Positions 19,499 through 29,270 of a stretch of DNA of 64,000 bases are shown in pieces. Every line of letters starts with the position of its first letter. The stretch's first letter is position 1. A model generated the notes under the pieces. The model ran no database searches, was not told the DNA's origin, and saw only the letters and a program-made list of their open reading frames with translations. Made by a program: the position numbers and the translations under genes. The stretch is from Streptomyces sp. ITFR-21. GTDB lineage: Bacteria; Actinomycetota; Actinomycetes; Streptomycetales; Streptomycetaceae. Location of the stretch: the NCBI RefSeq assembly GCF_031844685.1, contig NZ_CP134605.1, forward strand, positions 1,831,501 to 1,895,500, in the 5' to 3' direction.

Positions 19499-19715
19499 TC
19501 ACCCATCCGCACCGGCCTTTCACGGCGACTCCACAACCCGCGCCGTTTTACCCGGGTTCACCCGCAAGCGTCCGCGATGGCGGGTGGCGGGTTTACGTCA
19601 CGGCCGGACCATAACCAGGTCAACACTCCCCAAAGGGCAGCCCGTTCCACCAGTGTGAGCCGTCGTACGGCTCCGCACTCCGAACAGACCTCCCATTGTC
19701 CGAACAGGGATGCCC

Positions 19716-22700
19716 ATGCCTTTCGATCACATATCCGCGAAGAGACGCGCGGCCCGAATCGCGCTGGCCGCGGGCCTGGTCGCCGCGCTGTCGGCCGCCG
19801 GGCCCGCGCTCGCGGCCGCCGACCCGGCGCCCTCCCCCACCGCCACCGCGGCCGGCGACACCCCGGCCCAGGACACCCCCACCAAGGACGCGTCCGACAA
19901 GCTCGGTGCGGCCGACGCCACTTTGCTGGCCAAGGCCGAGTCGAACGGTGACAAGAACGTCACCTTCATGCTCGCCACCACCCCCGGCGACACCGCGCAG
20001 GTCAGTGCGAAGCTGCACGCCCAGGGTGCCAGCGTCGGCCAGACGTACGACACGATCGGCTACGTACGCGCCACCGTGCCCACCGCGAAGGCCGGTGCGG
20101 CGATCGCGGCGGCCCAGAAGCTCCCGCAGGTGCTCGCGATCGACCTCAAGCAGGAGATCGCGCTCGACGACCCGACGCCGGCCGCCGACACCACCGCCTC
20201 GGCCGCGCGGCACGGCAAGCCGGCCGCGACGTACCCGGGGCCGGGCAAGAACACCCCGGCGAAGAACCCGTACCAGCCGGCCTTCGAGACCGGCGCGGTG
20301 GACTTCGTCAAGGACCACCCCGCCGCCGACGGCCGCGGTGTCACCATCGGCATCCTGGACGCGGGTGTGGACGTGGGCCACCCGGCGCTGCAGAAGACCA
20401 CCACCGGCGAGCGCAAGATCGTCGACTGGGTGACCGCCACCGACCCGATCCTGGACGGCGACGCCACCTGGCGCCCGATGGTCACCGCGGAGACCGGACC
20501 GGCCTTCACCGCCTCCGGCCGCGCCTGGAAGTCGCCGGCCGGCTCGTACTACTTCAGCACCTTCGCCGAGGCCGCCACCAAGGGCGGCGACATGAACGGC
20601 GACCTGAACCGCGACGGCGACACCACCGACGTCTGGGGCGTGCTCTACGACCCGGCCGCCGGCACCGTGCGGGTCGACCTGAACAACAACGGCGACTTCA
20701 CCGACGACACCGCGCTGAAGCCGTACAAGGACGGCTTCCAGACCGGCCACTTCGGGACCGACAACCCGGCGACCGCCATATCGGAGTCGATCCCCTTCAC
20801 CGTCGAGATCCGCAAGAACGTGCCCATGGACCCGTACGGTGGGACCTGGGTCGGCAAGACCGCGGACTTCGTGAACATCGGCGTGGTGGAGTCCGAGCAC
20901 GGCACCCACGTGGCCGGCATCACCGCCGCCAACGGCCTGTTCGGCGGGAACATGGACGGCGCCGCGCCCGGCGCGAAGATCGTCTCCTCCCGGGCCTGCA
21001 CCTGGACCGGCGGCTGCACCAGCATCGCGCTCACCGAGGGCATGATCGACCTGGTGGTCAACCGGCACGTGGACATCGTCAACATGTCCATCGGCGGCCT
21101 CGGTTCGCTCAACGACGGCGCCAGCGCCCGCGACGAGCTCTACAAGGAGCTGATCGACACCTACGGCGTGCAGCTGGTGATCTCCGCGGGCAACGACGGC
21201 CCCGGCGTCAACACCATCGGCGACCCCGGGCTGGCCGACCACGTGCTGAGCGTGGCCGCCGCCATCTCCAAGGAGACCTGGGCGGCCAACTACGGCTCGG
21301 TGATGTCCGTGCCGTACTCGCTGATGCCCTTCTCCTCCCGCGGCCCGCGTGAGGACGGCGGCCTGGCCCCGGTCATCACCGCGCCCGGCGCGTCCATCAA
21401 CGCCATCCCGACCTGGGAGGCCGGCTCGCCGGTCGCCGAGGCCGGCTACAGCCTGCCGCCCGGCTACGCGATGCTCCAGGGCACCTCGATGGCCTCCCCG
21501 CAGGCCACCGGCGCCGCGGCGCTGCTGCTGTCCGCGGCGAAGGCGCGCCACCTGACGGTCACCCCGGCGCAGCTGCGGACCGCGATCACCAGCACCGCCA
21601 AGAACATCCCCGGCGCCCAGACCATCGAGCAGGGCGCCGGCCTGATCGCCGTCGGCCCGGCCTGGGAACTGCTCAAGCGCGGGGTCTCCGCCGACACGTA
21701 CACCGTCAAGGCACCGGTGAACACCACGCTGTCGGACTTCCTGCAGACCCCGGGCTTCGGCACCGGCGTCTACGACCGCGAGGGCGGCCTGAAGGCCGGC
21801 CAGCGGAAGACGTACAGCGTCACCGTGACCCGCACCAGCGGTCCGGCCTACGCCCAGCTGCACACCCTGAGCTGGGCGCACAACGACGGCACGTTCAAGG
21901 TGGCGAGCCCACTGGTGCTGCTGCCGCTGAACAAGCCGGTCACCGTGAAGATCACCGCCAAGCCCGCATCGGCGGGCGCGCACAGCGCGCTGCTGAACGT
22001 CGACGACCCGCTGACCCGCGGCACCGACACGCAGATTTCGGCGGCGGTCGTCGTCTCCACCCCGGCGGCGGGCCCGTCGTACACGCTGACCCGCTCCGGC
22101 AGCATCGGCCGCGACGTCACCACGTCGTACTTCATCACCGTGCCGGCCGGCGCCACCTCACTGGAGGTCGCCATGGACGGGCTGAAGCCGGGCAGCCAGA
22201 CCCGCTTCGAGACCATGCACCCGTACGGCGTGCCGCTGGACTCGACGCAGACTCCGGACTGCTACCCGAACTACGACAACCCGGCGAACACCTGCCGGCC
22301 GGACCTGCGGTCGTACGCCGACCCGCTGCCCGGCGTGTGGGAGATCGAGGTGGAGGCGCGCCGCACCTCGCCGCTGCTGGACAACCCGTACAAGCTCACC
22401 GTCTCGGTGCTCGGCGCCGCCTTCGACCCGGCGACGCAGACCCTCGACGAGGCGACGGTCGGCACGCCGACCACCGCCACGTGGGACGTCACCAACGACT
22501 TCGCCCCGATCCAGGGCAAGCTGCGGGGCGGCCCGCTGGGCTCGGCGCTCACCGCCAAGCCGACGATCACCGAGGGCGAGACGCAGACCACCGAGCTGAC
22601 CGTCGGCGCGGGCGTCTCACGGCTGGACGTGTCGATCGGCTCGCCGTCGGACACCTCGGCCGACCTCGACCTGTACGTGTACCTGGACGGGGTGCTCGTC

Positions 22701-23039
22701 GGGCAGTCCGCGGACGGTGACGCGGAGGAGTCGGTGAGCCTGGCCGACCCGGCGGCCGGTACGTACACCTTCGAGGTGGACGGCTACGCGGTACCGGCCG
22801 GCTCGACCACCTACGACTACGAGGACGTCTACTTCTCCGACGGCCTCGGCACGGTCTCGGTGGACGACTCCGCCACGATCGCCCTGCCGCACGGCAGCAC
22901 CACCCAGGTCTCGGCCTCGGTGCTGGCCTCGGCCGCCGCTCCGGCGGGGCGGCAGCTGTTCGGTGAGGTCCAGCTGCTGGACGCCCGCGGCACGGTGGCG
23001 GGCCACGGCAGTGTGATCATCACCAAGACCGTGTCGTAG
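19716..23039 (+). CDS. Large secreted subtilisin-family serine protease
   Basis: A 1107-residue exported S8 peptidase. It has a signal peptide (KRRAARIALAAGLVAALSAAGPALA), an inhibitor I9-like propeptide region (about 60-140), and a catalytic domain with D215 (GILDAGVD), H395 (EHGTHVAG) and S591 (GTSMASPQA). The 180 residues between D and H are far more than in subtilisin and typical of pyrolysin or tripeptidyl-peptidase II relatives. That insert carries two Asp/Asn-rich loops like calcium sites. The C-terminal part has a PPC-like beta domain (about 960-1050). ATG 19716 is preferred over ATG 19710, because AGGGA lies 5 bases before it and overlaps the other. Likely extracellular protein or peptide breakdown. 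Confidence 0.93.
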   Translation: MPFDHISAKRRAARIALAAGLVAALSAAGPALAAADPAPSPTATAAGDTPAQDTPTKDASDKLGAADATLLAKAESNGDKNVTFMLATTPGDTAQVSAKLHAQGASVGQTYDTIGYVRATVPTAKAGAAIAAAQKLPQVLAIDLKQEIALDDPTPAADTTASAARHGKPAATYPGPGKNTPAKNPYQPAFETGAVDFVKDHPAADGRGVTIGILDAGVDVGHPALQKTTTGERKIVDWVTATDPILDGDATWRPMVTAETGPAFTASGRAWKSPAGSYYFSTFAEAATKGGDMNGDLNRDGDTTDVWGVLYDPAAGTVRVDLNNNGDFTDDTALKPYKDGFQTGHFGTDNPATAISESIPFTVEIRKNVPMDPYGGTWVGKTADFVNIGVVESEHGTHVAGITAANGLFGGNMDGAAPGAKIVSSRACTWTGGCTSIALTEGMIDLVVNRHVDIVNMSIGGLGSLNDGASARDELYKELIDTYGVQLVISAGNDGPGVNTIGDPGLADHVLSVAAAISKETWAANYGSVMSVPYSLMPFSSRGPREDGGLAPVITAPGASINAIPTWEAGSPVAEAGYSLPPGYAMLQGTSMASPQATGAAALLLSAAKARHLTVTPAQLRTAITSTAKNIPGAQTIEQGAGLIAVGPAWELLKRGVSADTYTVKAPVNTTLSDFLQTPGFGTGVYDREGGLKAGQRKTYSVTVTRTSGPAYAQLHTLSWAHNDGTFKVASPLVLLPLNKPVTVKITAKPASAGAHSALLNVDDPLTRGTDTQISAAVVVSTPAAGPSYTLTRSGSIGRDVTTSYFITVPAGATSLEVAMDGLKPGSQTRFETMHPYGVPLDSTQTPDCYPNYDNPANTCRPDLRSYADPLPGVWEIEVEARRTSPLLDNPYKLTVSVLGAAFDPATQTLDEATVGTPTTATWDVTNDFAPIQGKLRGGPLGSALTAKPTITEGETQTTELTVGAGVSRLDVSIGSPSDTSADLDLYVYLDGVLVGQSADGDAEESVSLADPAAGTYTFEVDGYAVPAGSTTYDYEDVYFSDGLGTVSVDDSATIALPHGSTTQVSASVLASAAAPAGRQLFGEVQLLDARGTVAGHGSVIITKTVS

Positions 23040-23065
23040 GAGATCGGCCGACGGCCGGAAATCCG

Positions 23066-23092
23066 GCGGCGCCGTGACCCATACGGCGCCGC
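23066..23092 (+). terminator. Hairpin terminator after the subtilase
   Basis: A 10-bp perfect stem (GCGGCGCCGT and its complement) with a 7-base loop, 27 bases beyond the stop codon. Confidence 0.7.
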
Positions 23093-23389
23093 ACCGGCTA
23101 CGAAGCTCCCCCCGGGGAGGAGGCGGGGCGGGCGCTCAGGGCGCGCGCCCCGCCTCGCCGTTCCCGCCCGGCCGCGCCCGCGTACGCCCGACCGGAGCCC
23201 GACCGGAGCCCGCACGCGCCCGACCGGGCCGGCACCCCGGCCGCGCCCGCCCGGCCATCCCGGTCAGCCGTTCCTGCCGGGACCGGGGCCGTACCGGGGC
23301 CGTACCGGGGCCGCTGGATGATCTCCGGCGGGGTAGGGGCAGCATGGACGGGGTAGGGCTTACGCATTACCCGCAAGGACGGAGACTCG
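23093..23389. other. Intergenic stretch before malQ
   Basis: GC-rich spacer without a credible gene on either strand. It contains a short 11-bp direct repeat near 23281-23310 (GTACCGGGGCC, two full copies plus partials). The malQ promoter is presumably in the last 60 bases, but no convincing hexamers are seen. GGACGGAG before 23390 is the malQ ribosome site. Confidence 0.5.
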
Positions 23390-25438
23390 ATGGACCGGGT
23401 GCGCCTGGCTGCCCTGTACGGCGTGGACGTGACGTACCGCCCCGCCCCCGGGACGGAGGTCGCCGTCCCCGAGGACACGGTGGTCGCCGTGCTGGCCGCG
23501 CTCGGCGTGGACGCGTCGACGCCGAGCGCCGTGGAGGAGGCCCTCGCCGCGTACGAACAGCGCGCGGCGCAGCGCCTGCTGGCGCCCTGCACCGTCCTGC
23601 GGGCGGGCCAGGCCCTGCCGCGGCTGCCGGAGGGCACGCTGCTGGACGGCGTCCCGGTGCGGCCGGGGCAGGCCGCGCCGGCCGCCCCCGGCCGCTACAC
23701 CCTGCGGGCCGAGGCGGCGGACGGCCGGACCGCGCGCGGCGACCTGGTGGTGGCGCCGCGCCGCCTGGAACTGCCGCCCGGGCGGTCGTTCGGGTTCATG
23801 GCGCAGCTCTACTCCACCCTGTCGTCCCGCTCCTGGGGCATCGGCGACCTCGGCGACCTGGCCGACCTGGCCGCCTGGTCCGGCCGCACCCTGGGGGCGG
23901 GGTTCCTGCAGATCAACCCGCTGCACGCGGCCGTCCCCGGCCCCCCGACGGACCCCTCGCCGTACCGCCCCTCCTCGCGCCGCTTCCCCGACCCGGTCTA
24001 TCTGCGGATCCAGGACGTCCCGGAGTACGCCTACCTCTCCCCCGAGGGCCGCGAGCGGGCCGAGTCGCTGCTGCTGCGGGCCGCCGGGCTGCGCGACGGC
24101 GTGCTGCTGGAGGGCGCGCTGATCGACCGGGACGCGGTGTGGGCGCTGAAGGCGCAGGCACTGGAGCTGCTGCGCCAGGTGCCGCTGAGCCCCGGCCGGC
24201 GGGCCGCGTACGCCGACTTCCTGGCCGAGCAGGGCCAGGCGCTGGACGACCACGCCACCTGGTCGGCGCTGGCCGAGCGGCACGGCCCCGACTGGCACTC
24301 CTGGCCCGCCGGGCTGCGCGACCCGCGCTCCCCGCAGGTCGCCAGGGCCCGCGGCGAGCACCTGGACCGGGTGGACTTCCACTGCTGGCTGAGCTGGCTG
24401 ACGGACACCCAGCTGGGCGCGGCGCAGCGGGCCGCGAGAGAGGCGGGGATGCCGATCGGGATCGTGCACGACCTCGCGGTCGGGGTGCACCCGTCGGGCT
24501 CCGACGCCTGGTCGACGCAAGCCGTGCTGGCGGCCGGCATGTCGGTCGGCGCGCCGCCGGACGCGTTCAACTCCCGGGGCCAGGACTGGGGCCTGCCGCC
24601 GTGGCGCCCGGACGCGCTGGCCGCCGCCGGCTACGCGCCCTACCGCGACCTGATCTCCCAAATGCTGCGGCACGCCGGCGGTCTGCGGATGGACCATGTG
24701 ATGGGCCTGTTCCGGCTCTGGTGGGTGCCGGCCGGCCGCCCGCCGACGGAGGGCACGTACGTCCGCTACGACGCCGAGGCGATGCTGGGGCTGCTGGCGC
24801 TGGAGGCACACCAGGCCGGCGCGGTGGTCATCGGCGAGGACCTGGGCACGGTGGAGCCGGGGGTGCGCGAGGAGCTGACCGACCGGGGCGTCCTCGGGAC
24901 GTCGGTGCTGTGGTTCGAGCGGAACTACCAGGACGCCGACGGGAAGGCGGGCGACCGGCGACCGCTGCCGCCCGCGGCCTGGCGGGAGTTCTGCCTGGCG
25001 ACGGCCACCACGCACGACCTTCCGAGCACCGCGGCCCGGCTGACCGGCGAGCATGTGGAGCTGCGGCACCGGCTGGACCTGCTGACCCGGCCGCTGGCCG
25101 AGGAGGAGGCCGAGGAGGCCGCCGACGTCAGCGAGTGGATCGCGGTGCTCGGCCGGCTCGGGCTGCTGCCGGAGGGCGCGGCGGATGAGGAGGCGGTGGT
25201 CAAGGCGGTGCACCGCTTCCTGGCCCGGACTCCGGCCCGGATGGTCGGGGTGTGGCTGCCGGACGGGGTGGGCGACCGCAGGCCGCAGAACCTGCCGGGG
25301 ACATCGGCGGAGTACCCCAACTGGCGGCTGCCGGTGGCCGGCCCGGACGGCACACCGCTGACCCTGGAGCAGCTGGCCGCCTCACCGCGGCTGCACGCGC
25401 TGGCGGACGAGGTGCGGCGGGCGCTGGCCGCAGCGTAG
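23390..25438 (+). CDS. malQ: 4-alpha-glucanotransferase (amylomaltase), GH77
   Basis: Transfers alpha-1,4-glucan segments between maltodextrins. The 682-residue length fits the long actinobacterial MalQ type, with an N-terminal extension of about 130 residues before the GH77 barrel. Barrel motifs are SRSWGIGDLGDLADLAAW, LQINPLHA, SPYRPSSRRF, the acid-base region VIGEDLGTVEPGV and the final aspartate in THDLPSTAARLTGEH. Start ATG 23390 (MDRVRLAALYGVDVTY). It stands alone; no other maltose gene is adjacent. Confidence 0.94.
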   Translation: MDRVRLAALYGVDVTYRPAPGTEVAVPEDTVVAVLAALGVDASTPSAVEEALAAYEQRAAQRLLAPCTVLRAGQALPRLPEGTLLDGVPVRPGQAAPAAPGRYTLRAEAADGRTARGDLVVAPRRLELPPGRSFGFMAQLYSTLSSRSWGIGDLGDLADLAAWSGRTLGAGFLQINPLHAAVPGPPTDPSPYRPSSRRFPDPVYLRIQDVPEYAYLSPEGRERAESLLLRAAGLRDGVLLEGALIDRDAVWALKAQALELLRQVPLSPGRRAAYADFLAEQGQALDDHATWSALAERHGPDWHSWPAGLRDPRSPQVARARGEHLDRVDFHCWLSWLTDTQLGAAQRAAREAGMPIGIVHDLAVGVHPSGSDAWSTQAVLAAGMSVGAPPDAFNSRGQDWGLPPWRPDALAAAGYAPYRDLISQMLRHAGGLRMDHVMGLFRLWWVPAGRPPTEGTYVRYDAEAMLGLLALEAHQAGAVVIGEDLGTVEPGVREELTDRGVLGTSVLWFERNYQDADGKAGDRRPLPPAAWREFCLATATTHDLPSTAARLTGEHVELRHRLDLLTRPLAEEEAEEAADVSEWIAVLGRLGLLPEGAADEEAVVKAVHRFLARTPARMVGVWLPDGVGDRRPQNLPGTSAEYPNWRLPVAGPDGTPLTLEQLAASPRLHALADEVRRALAAA

Positions 25439-25557
25439 GGCGCCTCGCCGGCGATCGGGACCGCCGCCGCGGCCCGGGGCCCGCGCGGGACCGGCCGCGC
25501 CACACCGTAGGCACCCCCGGGCGCGCGGGCCGGGGAGGCGGTCACTACATTGGGCGC

Positions 25558-25800
25558 GTGGACAAGAAGCTCAGCAAGAAGGCCGTGCGCGCCGGAGTCG
25601 TCACCGCTGGTACGACGATGACGGTGCTGATGTCGTCCCCCGCGTTCGCGGTCGTCCGTGACGACGGCGACGACCCGGGGTCCGGCCTGAGCGTGCTCCA
25701 GACGCTCGGCCTGTTCGTCGCCACCCCGATCGTGCTGTTCCTGATCATCGCGGGCCTGGTCACACTGGCCGAGCGGCCGCGCGGGCAGCAGGAGCGCTGA
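25558..25800 (+). CDS. Small membrane protein, 80 residues
   Basis: Basic N-terminus (DKKLSKKAVRAG), a first hydrophobic segment that could be a signal anchor or a cleaved signal (VVTAGTTMTVLMSSPAFA), a short acidic outside loop (VRDDGDDPG) and a C-terminal helix (TLGLFVATPIVLFLIIAGLVTLA) with a basic tail. It resembles small proteins conserved in Streptomyces, function unknown. The GTG at 25558 is the only usual start codon in place. GGGGAGG is about 20 bases upstream, too far, so either a weak site is used or translation begins at the ATT at 25549. Confidence 0.7.
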   Translation: MDKKLSKKAVRAGVVTAGTTMTVLMSSPAFAVVRDDGDDPGSGLSVLQTLGLFVATPIVLFLIIAGLVTLAERPRGQQER

Positions 25801-25804
25801 GCTC

Positions 25805-25824
25805 CGGCGGGCGGCCGCCCGCCG
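25805..25824. terminator. Perfect 20-bp palindrome between convergent genes
   Basis: CGGCGGGCGG followed directly by its complement, 5 bases after the stop codon of the small membrane protein and about 100 bases from the MFS stop on the other strand. Likely a terminator for the + strand gene. Confidence 0.55.
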
Positions 25825-25927
25825 CGCACAGCACAGCCCGCCGCGCCCGCCGTTCCGCGGACGGACCGCCCCGAAGGCGCTCCGGGGGCCCGGCGCTGCC
25901 CGGCGCCGCGGGTCCCGGTCTCCCGCG

Positions 25928-27190
25928 CTATGCGCCGGGCGCGGAGTACGCCCCAGGCCCGGCCGCCGGCCGGCGCGCCGCCCCCGGCGCCAGATTGCGG
26001 CCGAAGGGCCGCCAGGACAGCGCGGTGACCGCCGCCATCGCCGCCGCCGAGCACCAGAACGGCGCCGTGACGCCCCGCCAGCCCGCCAGCGGGCCGCCGG
26101 TCAGCGCGCCCAGCACGTTGCCGCCCATCGCGAACGTCATGAAGACGCTCTGCACCCGGCCGCGCAGCTCCTCCGGGACCCGGCGCTGCCGGAAGGTGGT
26201 CTCGACCCCGGCGAAGACCGACGAGTGCACGCCGAAGGCGACCAGCACCGGGCAGGCCGCCCAGGCGGTGGTGGACAGCGCCAGGCCGACATGCGTCAGG
26301 GTCTCGACGACCAGTCCGGCCCGCAGCAGCACCGGCACCCGGAACCAGGACTGGAGCCGCGGCGCCAGCAGCGCGCCGGCCACCCCGCCCACCGCGCTCG
26401 CCGAGAGCAGGAAGCCGTAGCCGACGGCGCTCATGCCGAGCCGGTCCCGGGCGTAGAGGACCATGACGGAGAACCCGGCGGTCAGTGTGACGTTCATCAG
26501 GCACAGGGCGACCGCGAGCATCCGGATCACCGGGTCGCCCCACAGCCAGCGCACTCCCTCCGTGATGTCCGCGCGGATCGGGCGGCCGGACCCGGGCGCG
26601 GCCCGCGGGCCGGTGTCCCCGATCCCGCGCGTCGCCGCCACCAGCAGCGCCGAGACCAGGAAGGACGCGGCGTCCAGGCCGAACGGCAGCGCCGCCGCCA
26701 GCACGAACAGGCTCGCGCCGGCCGGGCGCCCGGCGAACTTGTTCAGCACGAAGTACGAGCCGTGCAGCCGCGCGTTGGCCCTCGGCAGCAGCCCGGACGC
26801 CACCACCGCCGGGACCAGGGCGGCTGCCGCGTTCTCCGCCAGCGTCTCGCCGGTGCCCAGCAGGAACGCGACGGCGTAGATCACCGGGATCGAGGCGTGG
26901 CCGGACCAGACGGCGAGCGCGAGGACGGCGGTGAGCAGGCCGCGGGCCACGTCGACCGCCACGACCAGCCGCCGCTTGTCGAGCCGGTCGACGACCGCGC
27001 CGCCGGGCAGCGAGAACAGCAGCCAGGGCAGTTGCTGGACGAAGACGGCGAGGCCGATCAGCACCGGGTCGTCGCGGACGGAGGCGACCAGCAGCGGCGC
27101 GGCGGCGGCCACCATGCCGTCGCCGAGCGTCGAGACGGAGTTCGCCGCCCACAGCGCCCGGAAGCCGGGGCCGAGTTCCGGCGCGGCCAT
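25928..27190 (-). CDS. Major facilitator superfamily exporter (MFS_3/EntS-like)
   Basis: A 420-residue protein with about 12 membrane helices and the MFS loop motif VVDRLDKRRLVVAVD (about residues 60-74), repeated in weaker form in the second half (RVPEELRGRVQSVF). Proteins of this shape export drugs or siderophores; the substrate is unknown. ATG 27190 (MAAPELGPGFRALWAANSVSTLGDG) is chosen over an in-frame ATG at 27271, because the first residues match where homologues begin and the extra 27 residues are low-complexity Arg/Gly/Pro. No regulator is adjacent. Confidence 0.88.
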   Translation of the reverse strand: MAAPELGPGFRALWAANSVSTLGDGMVAAAAPLLVASVRDDPVLIGLAVFVQQLPWLLFSLPGGAVVDRLDKRRLVVAVDVARGLLTAVLALAVWSGHASIPVIYAVAFLLGTGETLAENAAAALVPAVVASGLLPRANARLHGSYFVLNKFAGRPAGASLFVLAAALPFGLDAASFLVSALLVAATRGIGDTGPRAAPGSGRPIRADITEGVRWLWGDPVIRMLAVALCLMNVTLTAGFSVMVLYARDRLGMSAVGYGFLLSASAVGGVAGALLAPRLQSWFRVPVLLRAGLVVETLTHVGLALSTTAWAACPVLVAFGVHSSVFAGVETTFRQRRVPEELRGRVQSVFMTFAMGGNVLGALTGGPLAGWRGVTAPFWCSAAAMAAVTALSWRPFGRNLAPGAARRPAAGPGAYSAPGA

Positions 27191-27459
27191 GTCCGTACCC
27201 CCCGCGTCCGCCCGGCCGGTTCGCCCCGGCCCGGGTACCCGCTCCCGGACCCGCGCCCCGGAGCCCGCCAAAGAGGCCGACTCTAGCCGCGGTACGGCCG
27301 CGCGCCCACCGGTTTTCCGGCGGGCGCGGGGTTCCGGACACCGGGGGCGGCACGAGGCGGGTGCGGGCGGTCCGGACTGACGCCGGCCGGGAGGGCCGGT
27401 CGGGAGGTGGGCCGGGGGTGGGCCGGAGCACCGGCCGGGCGGGAGCGGCTGCGCGGTCC

Positions 27460-27497
27460 CGCGGGTGCGGGTCCGCGGGTGCGGGTCCGCGGGTGCG
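27460..27497. repeat. 14-bp direct repeat in the MFS-phosphoesterase spacer
   Basis: CGCGGGTGCGGGTC occurs twice in tandem (27460-27473 and 27474-27487) with a partial third copy to 27497, just beyond the stop codon of the phosphoesterase. The rest of the gene-free stretch 27191-27506 is GC-rich spacer containing the MFS promoter region. No other feature was seen there. Confidence 0.7.
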
Positions 27498-27506
27498 CCG
27501 GTGTGC

Positions 27507-28934
27507 CTATACGTGCGGGCGGCTGCCCGGCTCCTGGCGGGGTACGGGCTGGGTGGCGCCCGGCAGCACCGGTCTGGGCAGCGTCGCCACCTCCTGCTCG
27601 GCCTGCTCCAGCCGCTCGGCCGTGTCGTCCGGCAGCGGCGGCGGGGTGGGGCGGGTGTCGGTGAAGCGGAACACCGAGGTCAGATCGCCGAAGGTACGGC
27701 GTCGCCAGGCGGAGATGTTGGGCTCCTGGACGCCGGTGAGGTGTTCCAGCAGCCGCAGCGGGGAGGTGTGGTCGAAGGTCTCACCGGCGACCCAGCCGCC
27801 GACGGTCCACGGCGAGACGACGATGGCCGGCACCCGGAATCCGGCGCCGATCGGCAGGTTCTGCACGTACTCGCCGGCCGTGCCCGCGGGCGCGGTGGGC
27901 GGCGCCACATGGTCGAACAGGCCGTCGTTCTCGTCGTAGTTGAGGATGAACGCGGTCTTCGCCCACACCGCGGGGTTGGCCGCGATCGCCTCGATCTTCC
28001 GGGCCACGAAGTCCGCGCCGGCGGCCGGCAGGTAGTCGGGGTGCTCGGACTGGGTGCTGGTGGGGATGATCCAGGAGACGGTCGGCAGCCGGTCGTTGCG
28101 CGCGTCGTCCTCGAACGCGCCCGCCGGTCCCGGCCGCACGCCCCGCTCGTACAGCGCGGAGCCCGGCTTGGCGTCGATGAAGTGCTGGAAGTTCTCCAGC
28201 ATGTTGCAGCCGTAGTCGTCGTCCTGCTGGTAGACCTTCCAGCTCACGCCGGCCGCCTGGAGCCGCTCGGCGTAGGTGGTCCAGGTGTACGGCTTGGGCG
28301 CGCTGTTGGAGATGACCGGGCCGCCGGCGGTGCCGCCGGGGTCGATGGTGCCGGTCATCCAGTACAGGCGGTTCGGCCAGGTGGGGCCCATCACCGAGCA
28401 GAAGTAGCTGTCGCAGAGGGTGAAGGTCTCGGCGAGGGCGAACTGGAAGGGGATGTCCTCGCGGTTGTAGTAGCCCATCACGTAGGGACCGTTGGCGCCG
28501 TCCGCCGAGCGGTGGGCGGGCAGCCACTTGTCCATCTTGCCGTTGTTCCACGCCTGGTGCTGCACGGACCAGGCGTGGCTGGTGGACGGGATGGCCTGCG
28601 CACTGGTCGTCTTGGTGTCCAGATGGAAGGGCAGCAGGTAGCCGTCGGGGTTCACCGGGTCCGGCTGGTAGAACACCGAGCGGCCGGTGGACAGCCGCAG
28701 CGCGTCCGGGTCGCCGAAGCCGCGCACGCCGGACAGGGTGCCGAAGTAGTGGTCGAACGAGCGGTTCTCCTGCATGAGCAGGACGACGTGCTCGATGTCC
28801 TGGATGGAGCTGCGGCGCGGCGGGCCCGCCGCCACCGCCCGCTGCACGCTGGCGGGCAGCAGCGAGAGCGCGGCCGTACCGCCGACGGCGCCCGCCGCGG
28901 ATCCGAGGAGCCTGCGTCGTGTCAACCCGGCCAT
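27507..28934 (-). CDS. Tat-exported phosphoesterase (phospholipase C/acid phosphatase family)
   Basis: A 475-residue secreted enzyme of the bacterial phospholipase C/acid phosphatase family (Pfam phosphoesterase type). A twin-arginine signal TRRRLLGSAAGAVGG opens it, followed by the family signature VVLLMQENRSFDHYFGTL (about residues 49-66). Other metal-site elements are MGPTWPNRLYWMTG, YDENDGLFDHVAPP and TFDHTSPLRLLE. It may release phosphate or diacylglycerol from phospholipids or other phosphoesters outside the cell. Start ATG 28934 with AGGGGG about 8 bases upstream. No Pho-box-like repeat was recognised upstream. Confidence 0.9.
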   Translation of the reverse strand: MAGLTRRRLLGSAAGAVGGTAALSLLPASVQRAVAAGPPRRSSIQDIEHVVLLMQENRSFDHYFGTLSGVRGFGDPDALRLSTGRSVFYQPDPVNPDGYLLPFHLDTKTTSAQAIPSTSHAWSVQHQAWNNGKMDKWLPAHRSADGANGPYVMGYYNREDIPFQFALAETFTLCDSYFCSVMGPTWPNRLYWMTGTIDPGGTAGGPVISNSAPKPYTWTTYAERLQAAGVSWKVYQQDDDYGCNMLENFQHFIDAKPGSALYERGVRPGPAGAFEDDARNDRLPTVSWIIPTSTQSEHPDYLPAAGADFVARKIEAIAANPAVWAKTAFILNYDENDGLFDHVAPPTAPAGTAGEYVQNLPIGAGFRVPAIVVSPWTVGGWVAGETFDHTSPLRLLEHLTGVQEPNISAWRRRTFGDLTSVFRFTDTRPTPPPLPDDTAERLEQAEQEVATLPRPVLPGATQPVPRQEPGSRPHV

Positions 28935-29189
28935 GTACGTACCCCCTGGGGCCTTGAGCCTGCCGAAGCCTGGAGCTGCCGCTGCCGGGCCTTTCCCCGG
29001 ACCCCGTGCGACCCGTTCCGGAGGTGGGCGTGTGGCGATGGGGGTTGCCGATGAACAGGTGACCAGCGGGCAGGAGGCGGTTGGCTCCACCTTTGCGCGC
29101 TTTGCCCCTTTCTCGCCGCAGGCACGCCGGAGCGCCGACCGGACGCAGCCCGTTCACCACGCCGGCCCTGCCGGGCGGCCCCCTGGGGC

Positions 29190-29240
29190 GGCCCCCGGCC
29201 GGGCCGGGGCGGCCGCCCCGGGCTCCGCCGGCCGGGGGCC
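29190..29240 (-). terminator. Nested hairpin terminator after the second pepN
   Basis: Outer perfect 13-bp stem (GGCCCCCGGCCGG and its complement) enclosing an inner palindrome around GGGGCGGCCGCCCC, 31 bases beyond the pepN stop codon. The rest of the gene-free stretch 28935-29270 holds the phosphoesterase leader and a less GC-rich patch near 29040-29110 (GGGTTGCCGATGAACAGG, CTTTGCGCGCTTTGCC) that probably contains its promoter. Confidence 0.65.
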
Positions 29241-29270
29241 GGGGGCCGCGTCAGGCCCTGCCGGGCCGGG

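Noticed and set aside
23281..23315. Short GTACCGGGGCC repeat before malQ as an operator
   Set aside because: Partial, head-to-tail copies in GC-rich spacer with no symmetry. More likely slippage.
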